DNA of 64,000 nt from Streptomyces aidingensis (GTDB taxonomy: Bacteria; Actinomycetota; Actinomycetes; Streptomycetales; Streptomycetaceae): assembly GCF_900112355.1 (NCBI RefSeq), contig NZ_FOLM01000021.1:24751-88750 (forward strand), written 5' to 3'. Position 1 is the first letter of the stretch; the number at the start of each line of letters is the position of its first letter. Below, one piece after another: positions 25,281 through 32,435 of this stretch. The position numbers and the translations under genes are program-made. Under the pieces are notes generated by a model, which worked only from the letters and a program-made list of their open reading frames with translations, searched no databases and was not told where the DNA came from.

Positions 25281-26270
25281 TTGACGTCAGCGCACCATTC
25301 TTCGTTGGAGATCTGCGCCGGGGCGGGTGGCCTTGCCATGGGCCTGGAAGCCGCCGGCTTCGACCCGGTCGCGCTGGTGGAGAGCGACCCGCACGCGTGT
25401 GCCACTCTCCGTGCCAACCGTCCCGGTTGGCGGGTGCTGGAGATGGATGTGTGGGAGTTCACCGCCCGGGACCATCCCTATGTGTACGACGTCGATCTGT
25501 TGGCCGCCGGCCTCCCCCGGGTCAAATCGCCGGCTGCGGTCAGGCGCGCCGAGGATGGCTACGCGAGGGAACTGCTGGAGGCCGCGGTCTGGTTGACCAC
25601 CGAGGTTCGACCCCGTTCGCTGCTGATCGAGAACGTGCCGGGGCTGGTCCGGGATTCGGCGTTCACCGAGCTGCGGGAGTTTGCCCATCGAGAACTTGAG
25701 CACCTCGGTTACGTGCTGAGTTGGAACACGCTCAACGCCAGTGACTTCGGCCTGGCACAGAACCGGCGGATGGGTCTGTTGGTTGCGATGCGGGCGGATG
25801 CGGCCGGTCGCTTCCGGTGGCCCGAGCCGGTGCCCGGGCCGCCACCCACGGTGGGGGAGGCACTGGGGCCCTCGATGGCCGCGCGAGGATGGTGCGATGC
25901 CGAAGCGTGGGCCGCCAGGGCGAACAGGCTCGCCCCCGCGATCGTGGGCGGCTCGAAGAAACGGGGCGGCGCGGACCTCGGGCCGAGCGGCACCAAGCAG
26001 GCATGGGCGCGGATGGGGATCAACGGCGGCGGCGTCGGGGACGAGGTGCCCGACGCGGGTTACTGCTGGGAGCCGGACGGAGACGTCAAGAAGCTGCCGA
26101 AGCTCACCGTGGAGCAGATCGCGGTGCTTCAGGGCTTTCCCCCGGAGTGGATGTTGGCCGGCCGAAAGACAGAACGGTGCCGTCAACTGGGACATGCCTC
26201 ACCGCCGCCGGTTGCTCGGGCGCTCGGCGACCGGATCGCGGCCTCCTTCGTGTCGGACCCGGGGCGGTGA
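25281..26270 (+). CDS. C5-cytosine methyltransferase homologue lacking the catalytic cysteine
   Basis: 329 residues with the fold motifs of DNA C5 methyltransferases: motif I SLEICAGAGGLAMGLEAAGF, motif VI LLIENVPGLV, motif VIII AQNRRMGLLVAM and a motif X-like end GHASPPPVARALGDRIAAS. Motif IV, normally PCQ with the nucleophilic Cys, reads GLPRVKSP (Arg near residue 80 replaces Cys), so it should not methylate. The frame is intact, arguing for a retained role such as DNA recognition or regulation of the active enzyme downstream. TTG 25281 follows GGGGGAG at normal distance and the homology starts there; GTG 25200/ATG 25203 would add about 27 atypical residues. Confidence 0.82.
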   Translation: MTSAHHSSLEICAGAGGLAMGLEAAGFDPVALVESDPHACATLRANRPGWRVLEMDVWEFTARDHPYVYDVDLLAAGLPRVKSPAAVRRAEDGYARELLEAAVWLTTEVRPRSLLIENVPGLVRDSAFTELREFAHRELEHLGYVLSWNTLNASDFGLAQNRRMGLLVAMRADAAGRFRWPEPVPGPPPTVGEALGPSMAARGWCDAEAWAARANRLAPAIVGGSKKRGGADLGPSGTKQAWARMGINGGGVGDEVPDAGYCWEPDGDVKKLPKLTVEQIAVLQGFPPEWMLAGRKTERCRQLGHASPPPVARALGDRIAASFVSDPGR

Positions 26271-26276
26271 GTTACG

Positions 26277-27629
26277 ATGTCCCGCCCGTCTCACCCCGAT
26301 CACCAGCCACGGAACGACCACATGACTCCCGCGCCGCAGAGCGAACCCATCAAGATCGCCGATCTGTTCGCCGGCTGCGGGGGCTTCACGCAGGGCTTCT
26401 ACTCGTTCCGTCCGGAGGGGCAGGAGGACCGGCCGGAGCCGTTCTTCAGGTCGGTACTGGCCATCGAGAACAACCACAGCGCGGCGGCCACCTACGCCGC
26501 GAACTTCGCGTCGGAACCGGGTGCCGGTGCGCACGTGCACAACGAGGACATCGAGAAGTGGGAGCCCGCCCACGACGAGATCGAGGCCGATGTCGTGCTC
26601 GGAGGGCCGCCGTGTCAGGGATTCTCCGGCCTGGGGCCCGGGAAACCCGACGATCCCCGCAACAAGCTGTGGCGGCACTACGTCGAAATCGTCTCCAAGA
26701 TCATCGAGCCCAAGGTCTTTGTCATCGAGAACGTCGATCGCTTTCTGCGGTCCCTGGAATTCCATCAGTTGGTGGAGGAGACCAAGCCGGGCGGGATGTT
26801 GGAGAAGTATCGACTGATCGATCCTCCCGGAGGCTCGGTGGACGAGAAAATGCCCCGGGAGAAGCGTTATCGGCGATATCTGCTGAACGCCGCGAACTAC
26901 GGTGTTCGCCAGAAGCGAAGGCGAGCAATTGTGATCGGTGTGCACAAGGATATTCCCGAGGTCGCCGACCTCCAATATCCGGAGCCCACGCATGCCGATC
27001 CTCGTAAGCTCGCCTCCGAGCCCGAGGACACCCTCTTCGCTTCGAATCGGATTCTGCCGTGGCGCACTGTCGACGACGTATTCAAGCAGTCGGCGCACAT
27101 GCAGTTGAAGGACGACTTGGAGATGGGTCCGGACGGCTGCTGCCTCACCACCGAACTGCACATACGGCGGCATCCGGAAGAGCTGTCCCTGGCCCGTTAT
27201 GCGGCCATCCCGGAGGGCGGCAACAGAAAACACCTCGTGGGTCGCTCCTACAAAGTCGACCGGTTCGGTGTGATCCGTCTGTCGGGAGAGCCGGGTTACG
27301 CGAGTATCAAGGGTACAGAACGGTACCTGTCGACGGAGAGTTGGGACAACCACAACAACGGTTCCGGGGACGTCATGGGCAGGCTCCGGATGAATGAGCC
27401 GGCGGTCACGATCCGGACGGAGTTCTTCAAGCCCGAGAAGGGGCGGTATCTCCATCCGTCGGAACCTCGACCCATCACGCATTTCGAGGCGGCACGCCTC
27501 CAGGGTTTTCCCGAGACATTCAAGTGGTGCGGTTCGAAGACGGAAATCGCTCGCCAGATCGGCAATGCCGTTCCTGTCGAGCTCGGTCAGCAGATCGCAC
27601 GAGCGATCTACCGGGCGCTCCGGGGATGA
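26277..27629 (+). CDS. DNA C5-cytosine methyltransferase (DrmMII-like)
   Basis: 450 residues with all key motifs: I ADLFAGCGGFTQGF, IV GGPPCQGFSGLG with the catalytic Cys, VI FVIENVDRFL, VIII RQKRRRAIVIG, then a target-recognition region and IX/X (RLQGFPETF, ARQIGNAVPVELGQQ). Expected to methylate cytosine in an unknown motif and so mark host DNA. It starts 6 nt after the pseudo-methyltransferase stop (ATG 26277 after GGTGAG; ATG 26322 is possible). In class 2 DISARM the 5mC methyltransferase is DrmMII; here it is separated from drmA/drmB by the convergent operon at 27642-31590. Confidence 0.92.
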   Translation: MSRPSHPDHQPRNDHMTPAPQSEPIKIADLFAGCGGFTQGFYSFRPEGQEDRPEPFFRSVLAIENNHSAAATYAANFASEPGAGAHVHNEDIEKWEPAHDEIEADVVLGGPPCQGFSGLGPGKPDDPRNKLWRHYVEIVSKIIEPKVFVIENVDRFLRSLEFHQLVEETKPGGMLEKYRLIDPPGGSVDEKMPREKRYRRYLLNAANYGVRQKRRRAIVIGVHKDIPEVADLQYPEPTHADPRKLASEPEDTLFASNRILPWRTVDDVFKQSAHMQLKDDLEMGPDGCCLTTELHIRRHPEELSLARYAAIPEGGNRKHLVGRSYKVDRFGVIRLSGEPGYASIKGTERYLSTESWDNHNNGSGDVMGRLRMNEPAVTIRTEFFKPEKGRYLHPSEPRPITHFEAARLQGFPETFKWCGSKTEIARQIGNAVPVELGQQIARAIYRALRG

Positions 27630-27641
27630 ACCGTCGGTGTT

Positions 27642-28532
27642 TCACGGCGTTGTTCCGGCGGCCTCCCGGCCGCGCACCGGCGCCTCGGCGAAGAGCTTCT
27701 CGAACTGCTTGACCAGGGTGTCCACCGACCCCGACGGGATCGGGCCGTCGTCCGGTCCGTCCGGAAGGGTGTCGAGCGAGGCCGGCGGCGCCAGGTCGCA
27801 GTCGTCGATCCACTGGCGCAGCCCGTCGGCATCCGGGCCGTCGTCCGGGGCCATCACGTCGTACATCAGCGTGGAGGCGGCCGTGTTGATTGCGGTCGCG
27901 AGGGCGTTGACCTCCCTGCCGATCGTCACCGTTCCCTGCTCCAGCAGGCGCGTCACGGCTCGCGCCGTGGGGCGGTGGTCGATGATGTCCAGGCGCAGCA
28001 CCGTGTTGAGCACGTCCTGGTTGCGACACGCCACGACGGCCGGCCGGTAGTCGTCCGCGTCCCGGAAGAGCTCGGCGGCCCACCACAGACGGGCAAACCC
28101 CTGCTTGTAGTGCAGGCCGCGAAAACGGTCGGCGGTGACCGCCGGCGTCTCGCCGTCCTTCGTGCGGGTGGGGAGGTGCCGCCAGACGAGGTAGTCGGGC
28201 CCGACCACCAGGGCGAGGAAGTTCCACACCCCGGTGTCGGCCGCTTCTGCCCGGGTGATTCGCAGAGTGGCGTGCAGCCGAGGCGCGAGCCAGGCGTCGG
28301 CCTGGGCCCGTTCCTCCCGGGGGTGCCGGCGCATGGCTTCGTCGAGCAGTTCCCTGATCGGGCGGACGTCCCACCGGCTCCGGTCGTCCTCGATCGGCTC
28401 GGCGGCACGGATAGCCGCCACCAGGGGCGGTTCCTCCTGCCCGGTCAGCACGCCCCGGGCGACAAGTCTCGCCGCCGCAGCGTCGCGCAGCAGCCCGATC
28501 CGCTCGGGAAGGTCGTCGATGTGGCGGGTCAT
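27642..28532 (-). CDS. Island protein of unknown function (DUF6339-like)
   Basis: 296 residues, mostly helical and soluble. Recognisable stretches are WDVRPIRELLDEAMRRHP, VWNFLALVVGPDYLVWRHLP and ARLWWAAELFRDADDYRPAV; I recall these as DUF6339 but could not check. No nuclease, ATPase or membrane motif is visible. ATG 28532 overlaps the upstream stop by 4 nt (ATGA). It is the last gene of the three-gene leftward operon inside the defence island, and converges on the active methyltransferase with only 12 nt between stops. Confidence 0.75.
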   Translation of the reverse strand: MTRHIDDLPERIGLLRDAAAARLVARGVLTGQEEPPLVAAIRAAEPIEDDRSRWDVRPIRELLDEAMRRHPREERAQADAWLAPRLHATLRITRAEAADTGVWNFLALVVGPDYLVWRHLPTRTKDGETPAVTADRFRGLHYKQGFARLWWAAELFRDADDYRPAVVACRNQDVLNTVLRLDIIDHRPTARAVTRLLEQGTVTIGREVNALATAINTAASTLMYDVMAPDDGPDADGLRQWIDDCDLAPPASLDTLPDGPDDGPIPSGSVDTLVKQFEKLFAEAPVRGREAAGTTP

Positions 28533-29503
28533 CGTCGGTTGTCCTCTCCGGAACGCTCCAGCGTTCGCACGGTGGTGCCGAGGTTTCGGGCCAGCCGGGC
28601 GCGGCGGGCGGCGGCGTAGTGTATGCGCGGCTGCAACTCTGCCCAACGGCCGCCCTCGCTGCGCCGTGCGTGGAGCTCGCGCAGCGCGTCCGCGGGCGAG
28701 AGGTCGGGGAATACGTCACCGACCAGGCCGCGCAGCACCCGGTCCCGCCATCCCGTGGGCCACTGCGGCACGCCGTCCTCCACGTCAAGGCCGTCGACCG
28801 CGGCCTGGAACATGGCAGTCCATGCCTCGGTGGCGATCTGGGCGGCCAGCATGCCCCGCACAGCTTTCTCCACCGGGTTGCCAGAGCCCTCCAGCAGGTC
28901 CTCGATCCCCTCGAATCCGGTGTTGAGATGGACGGTGGGCATCTCGCCGGTGGTTTCGATCAGCCAGGGGGCGTCCCGGTACGGGCGCAGCCACTCCTCG
29001 TCGGTGTTCCGGAAGTCCACCTTGTGGATGACCAGTTCCCGCTCCCGCACCGGTTCTCGGGCTTGGAGATCAACGATCCAGCTCTCTTCGGTACCACCGA
29101 TGATGCGCCCGGGTACGCCCTCCACCGTCGCGACGACGTACAGGGAGAGTTCGGCCCGGGACCGGTGGGAGCCGCGGGTCAGGGTGATGCTCCCCGTCCG
29201 GACTCCGTCCTCGGCGGTACCCGACAGTCGCGCGGTTGTCCGGGCGTTGGTGGCGCCCTCCGTAAGGACGGCCACGCACACCACATCCCGCCAGGCACCG
29301 GCGGACAGCTCCCCACGGGGAAGCTCGGCCCGCAGCTCCAGCCGGACCTCGTCCCATTCGCGCCGCTCGACCTCGTGCAGAGCGACCACCTGGTGGGTTC
29401 GGGAGATCATGTGGAGAGGCAGTGCCCGCCCGTCCACCTTCGCCCCGACTACTTGGAGGGTGACCTCGCCGGCCGGCGTCGGGTACGGCATCGCGGTTTT
29501 CAT
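28529..29503 (-). CDS. Island protein of unknown function
   Basis: 324 residues without recognised motifs. The N-terminal half is predicted beta-rich (VTLQVVGAKVDGRALPLHMI, DVVCVAVLTEG, ARTTARLSGTAEDG), the C-terminal half helical (NPVEKAVRGMLAAQIATEAW) with a basic tail (AAARRARLARNLG). The start ATG 29503 overlaps the HTH-ATPase stop (ATGA) and its stop overlaps the next start, so stoichiometric co-translation of the three proteins is likely. It may form a complex with the ATPase upstream. Confidence 0.75.
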   Translation of the reverse strand: MKTAMPYPTPAGEVTLQVVGAKVDGRALPLHMISRTHQVVALHEVERREWDEVRLELRAELPRGELSAGAWRDVVCVAVLTEGATNARTTARLSGTAEDGVRTGSITLTRGSHRSRAELSLYVVATVEGVPGRIIGGTEESWIVDLQAREPVRERELVIHKVDFRNTDEEWLRPYRDAPWLIETTGEMPTVHLNTGFEGIEDLLEGSGNPVEKAVRGMLAAQIATEAWTAMFQAAVDGLDVEDGVPQWPTGWRDRVLRGLVGDVFPDLSPADALRELHARRSEGGRWAELQPRIHYAAARRARLARNLGTTVRTLERSGEDNRR

Positions 29504-31590
29504 CGGCCCGCTCCTCCCGCCTTCTGCAGTTCGACCACGAGACGGGACACGGCCGCCGGCACCGGGTGCGACGCCACATCGGTGGTCCCGCTGAACGATG
29601 CCGTCCGGGCTCCGGGCTCGAAGCGAAGCATGCCCTGCTCCACGCGGCAGTTCTCACCGGCGATCAGTTCGGCCCAGCCGACCGTCGGACGCTTGCCCGA
29701 TCGGACGTCGAACTTCGCCACGGGGGTCATGAGCCAGGCGTCCTCACGCCGGGGCAGTTTCACCTCCACCCTGACCCGCCATGCCCCGCCATCGTCCAGT
29801 TTGCCGTCCATGTGGTGGACGGTCGGGTGTCCTGCGGCTCGGCGTCCGGTCGTCGCCGGGCCACCGCCCGCATCGAGTCGTAGGAGTTCGCGGAGCACGC
29901 CGGGACCGCCGTCGGTCCGCTGTTCACGCCGACCGACCAGGTCCCGGACGGCGGCGTACATGTCGCGTCGGAAGTCCAGAATGCGCTGGCGGGCGCCGCG
30001 CGCGTAGCGGGAGGTCAACTCGTCGGTACGGGTCCAGTCGTCGTGCTCGGGGGGTTCGGAGGCCCGTAGGAACAGCTCGGCCAGCCGGGCGTCCTCCGAG
30101 TCCTCCCCCGTGGCGTGTCCCGCCAGCAGCACGGCCTGGAAAGGATCCGTGCCCAGCGGGAGGTCCGGTACCCGCCGTTCGCTGACCGACATGCGATTGC
30201 CGCGCATGCACACCAGGTGATTCGGCCTCGACGGGTCGTTGTCCTCGGCGGAGGTGATCAGCAGGACCGCCCGGTGCTCGACGTCCGGTCCCTTCCGGCC
30301 GCGCAGGACCGGAATCCGCAGCGGAACCCGGGTCATGGCCACCTGTCCCAGCTCGTTCAGCGAGGCCACGGTCTCGCCGTTCAGATACGCCCGCAGGGCT
30401 CGGGTCCGGGCCGGCCGGCGGGTGTGGGGATCGACAGGCTCCTCCGGCTTGACGATCTGACCATTGCGCAGGGTGGTGACCGATGCCTCCAGCAGGGCCG
30501 TGCGGTCCCGGCCGCGGGTCATGGCCGCCCAGAAACTCTCGGCGAGGGACTCGACCAGTTTGTCGTGCATGTCCTGGACGCTCTCGGCGTCCCCGGCGGC
30601 GTCGTGCGCTCCGACGATCAGGAACGAGGTGCCGGGCTCGGAGTTGGCACGGGTGAGATGCAACTGGTCCGTGGTCGCCGTATCCGCCCACCAGGACCGC
30701 GAAACACCCTTGTACTCAGGTTCGCTGTCCTCCTCACCCAGCCATGCGGGCCCGGCGAAGTGGTGGCCGCCGACCTCCCGCCAGGGGAGGTCCAGCCGGC
30801 CGATCAGCCGCCGTTCGGTCCGGCCTTCGTGGGGTGCGGAGAGCGTGCTGTTGATCAGGACGAGGCCCAGCCGGCTCGTCGCCCACAGGGTGGCCTTGCC
30901 CAAACCGTAGGAGCCGCCCGCGAAGCCGCTGGACTTGTGGCTGTCCAGTTGACGTCTGACCACGGCGGCGAAGCGTCCGTCCCCGTAGTCGGGACCGGTC
31001 AGGCCCGAGGCGTTGTAGTCGTCGACCCGCAGCAGCACCAGCCGGTCGGTCTCCCGCAGTTCCCGCAGGCCCTCGGCGATTACCCGTCCGACTTTCTGCG
31101 GCTGGGCGGCGGCGGCCTCGTAGTGCGGAAGCAGGTCGTCCCACCGCAGGGCGCCCAGGAAGTTGTGCAGCGGCTCCCCGGTCAGCTCGTGCAGAACGTA
31201 GCGCACCCGGACCGGGCGGGATTCGTCGAGACGCTCGTCCAGGCTGTTCTGGGTCGCCTCCCGGGCAAGCACGGCCACGTCGGCGTCGAACGCGAAGGCG
31301 GCGGCGTTCCCGAACTCCCGCCCGCCGTCGGCGTGCGCCGGGCGGTGGTACCAGCCGACGGGACGGCCGGACGGCACGTCCTCGGTGCGGAGGTACACCG
31401 TCGCCTGGTCGACGCCCAGGATGCGCGCGATCTCCCGCTTGGTCTCGTCACGGGGCTCTGCCCGCCCGGTGATCCATGCGGAAACCGCCGCACGTGTCAC
31501 GCCCAGCTCGGCCCCGAACGCGGATTGGGACATCTCGATACGTCTGAGTTGCCTGCCCAGCCACAGACCGAACGCCTCCTCGTCGCTCAC
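29500..31590 (-). CDS. XRE helix-turn-helix protein fused to a GHKL-type ATPase
   Basis: 696 residues. Residues 1-65 are a Cro/C1-type HTH (MSQSAFGAELGVTRAAVSAWITG). From about residue 100 a GHKL ATPase domain follows: N box AREATQNSLDERL near 112, G1-like VDDYNASGLTG, G2 GGSYGLGKATLWA near 227. The rest (to 696) is a long region without known motifs. The combination suggests an ATPase or chaperone-like sensor that also binds DNA, possibly its own promoter. GTG 31590 has GGGAGG 6 nt upstream. It leads the leftward operon, divergent from the helicase operon, and repeated sequences lie in its promoter. Confidence 0.8.
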   Translation of the reverse strand: MSDEEAFGLWLGRQLRRIEMSQSAFGAELGVTRAAVSAWITGRAEPRDETKREIARILGVDQATVYLRTEDVPSGRPVGWYHRPAHADGGREFGNAAAFAFDADVAVLAREATQNSLDERLDESRPVRVRYVLHELTGEPLHNFLGALRWDDLLPHYEAAAAQPQKVGRVIAEGLRELRETDRLVLLRVDDYNASGLTGPDYGDGRFAAVVRRQLDSHKSSGFAGGSYGLGKATLWATSRLGLVLINSTLSAPHEGRTERRLIGRLDLPWREVGGHHFAGPAWLGEEDSEPEYKGVSRSWWADTATTDQLHLTRANSEPGTSFLIVGAHDAAGDAESVQDMHDKLVESLAESFWAAMTRGRDRTALLEASVTTLRNGQIVKPEEPVDPHTRRPARTRALRAYLNGETVASLNELGQVAMTRVPLRIPVLRGRKGPDVEHRAVLLITSAEDNDPSRPNHLVCMRGNRMSVSERRVPDLPLGTDPFQAVLLAGHATGEDSEDARLAELFLRASEPPEHDDWTRTDELTSRYARGARQRILDFRRDMYAAVRDLVGRREQRTDGGPGVLRELLRLDAGGGPATTGRRAAGHPTVHHMDGKLDDGGAWRVRVEVKLPRREDAWLMTPVAKFDVRSGKRPTVGWAELIAGENCRVEQGMLRFEPGARTASFSGTTDVASHPVPAAVSRLVVELQKAGGAGR

Positions 31591-31605
31591 GAGAGCCTCC
31601 CTTGT

Positions 31606-31668
31606 CTACCGGTGGGACGGAGAGACCACACTCTACCAGTGGCTTTGACGTGCGGGCCCATGTCAAAG
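31606..31668. promoter_or_regulatory. Repeat cluster, candidate operator of the divergent defence operons
   Basis: Two direct copies of CTACC[G/A]GTGG start at 31606 and 31633 (27 nt apart, same helix face within error). Next to them CTTTGAC (31643-31649) and GTCAAAG (31662-31668) form a perfect 7-bp inverted repeat, and TTGACGTG recurs at 31674. The cluster begins 16 nt upstream of the HTH-ATPase start, where an autoregulatory HTH protein would bind. Confidence 0.55.
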
Positions 31669-31670
31669 GC

Positions 31671-32125
31671 TCATTGACGTGAAGTGGGTGCAGGCATCTT
31701 CGTGTGGATGGCAGGAATTTTCGCCAGTGTTTGGTCGAGAGTTTCCAGTTCTGTCCCTATTTGTTCATGCTTGTGCTTTCCGTGTCGATCCGTGTCGATT
31801 AGTCCCCGGTGGAGCGATGGTGTTGCGCGTAGGGGCATTGTGGTAAGGTCTCCGCCCAAGTCGCACCGAATATCGGTTCGTCATACCAGCTTGCTATCTG
31901 AGGAGTTCATCTCTAGGGTGGGGCTTCGCTCGGCGGCCAATCCAACCCGTCCGAAGGCGTTTCTGCTGTGGTCATTACCCGTGGCCGCCGGTTGATTCGC
32001 GCGTGCGCGCTCCATTTCCGTTTCGGTGGGGGAGCGGAGCCGGTTCCTGACCCGGTTCTGGCACCGACTTCCCAAGAGCACGTGTCTACTCATTAGTAAA
32101 TCGACAGCCGTCCAGGGGGGACGAG
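31671..32125 (+). other. Long divergent intergenic region of the defence island
   Basis: About 455 nt, clearly less GC-rich than the flanking genes, without a plausible gene on either strand. It must hold the promoter of the rightward helicase operon. TACTCATTAGTA (32087-32098) is a short dyad 27 nt before the first start and may be a -10 region or operator. I found no confident -35/-10 pair. Confidence 0.5.
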
Positions 32126-32434
32126 TTGACCGCGATTCACCGGCGTGCCGAGACCGTTGCCGAGGACGCCGAGGGCGTTCATTCAGTACCGATCGGGGGA
32201 CGTCTGCTGCCGCCGCAGGGTGCGCCGCCCCACCAGTTCCGGACGTGGCGGCAGCCGCGTCCGCCCAAGGGCCCCTGGCGGGTCACCATCGTCCTCTGTG
32301 CCACCGGAGGGGTCTTCGCGGCAGTCTGGGCATTGGCCGGGCCGGGGTTCACCATCGGAGACATCGACATCAGTGACGTCGTCCACATCAATATCGGAAA
32401 CACTGATGCCAGCGGCTCGGAGGATGAGCGCTGA
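32126..32434 (+). CDS. Small single-pass membrane protein heading the helicase operon
   Basis: 102 residues. A soluble N-terminal part of about 50 residues, one membrane helix (VTIVLCATGGVFAAVWALAG, about 53-72) and an acidic C-terminal tail (DIDISDVVHINIGNTDASGSEDER). TTG 32126 follows a GGGGGG-ACGAG ribosome site. Its stop is 1-2 nt from the start of the giant helicase gene, indicating translational coupling. No family recognised. In defence operons such proteins can anchor a complex or act as effectors; that is inference. Confidence 0.6.
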   Translation: MTAIHRRAETVAEDAEGVHSVPIGGRLLPPQGAPPHQFRTWRQPRPPKGPWRVTIVLCATGGVFAAVWALAGPGFTIGDIDISDVVHINIGNTDASGSEDER

Positions 32435-32435
32435 G

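Noticed and set aside
31684..31995. 103-codon ORF in the defence-island promoter region
   Set aside because: No ribosome site, Ser/Arg-rich shadow-like composition, and it would leave no room for the promoter.
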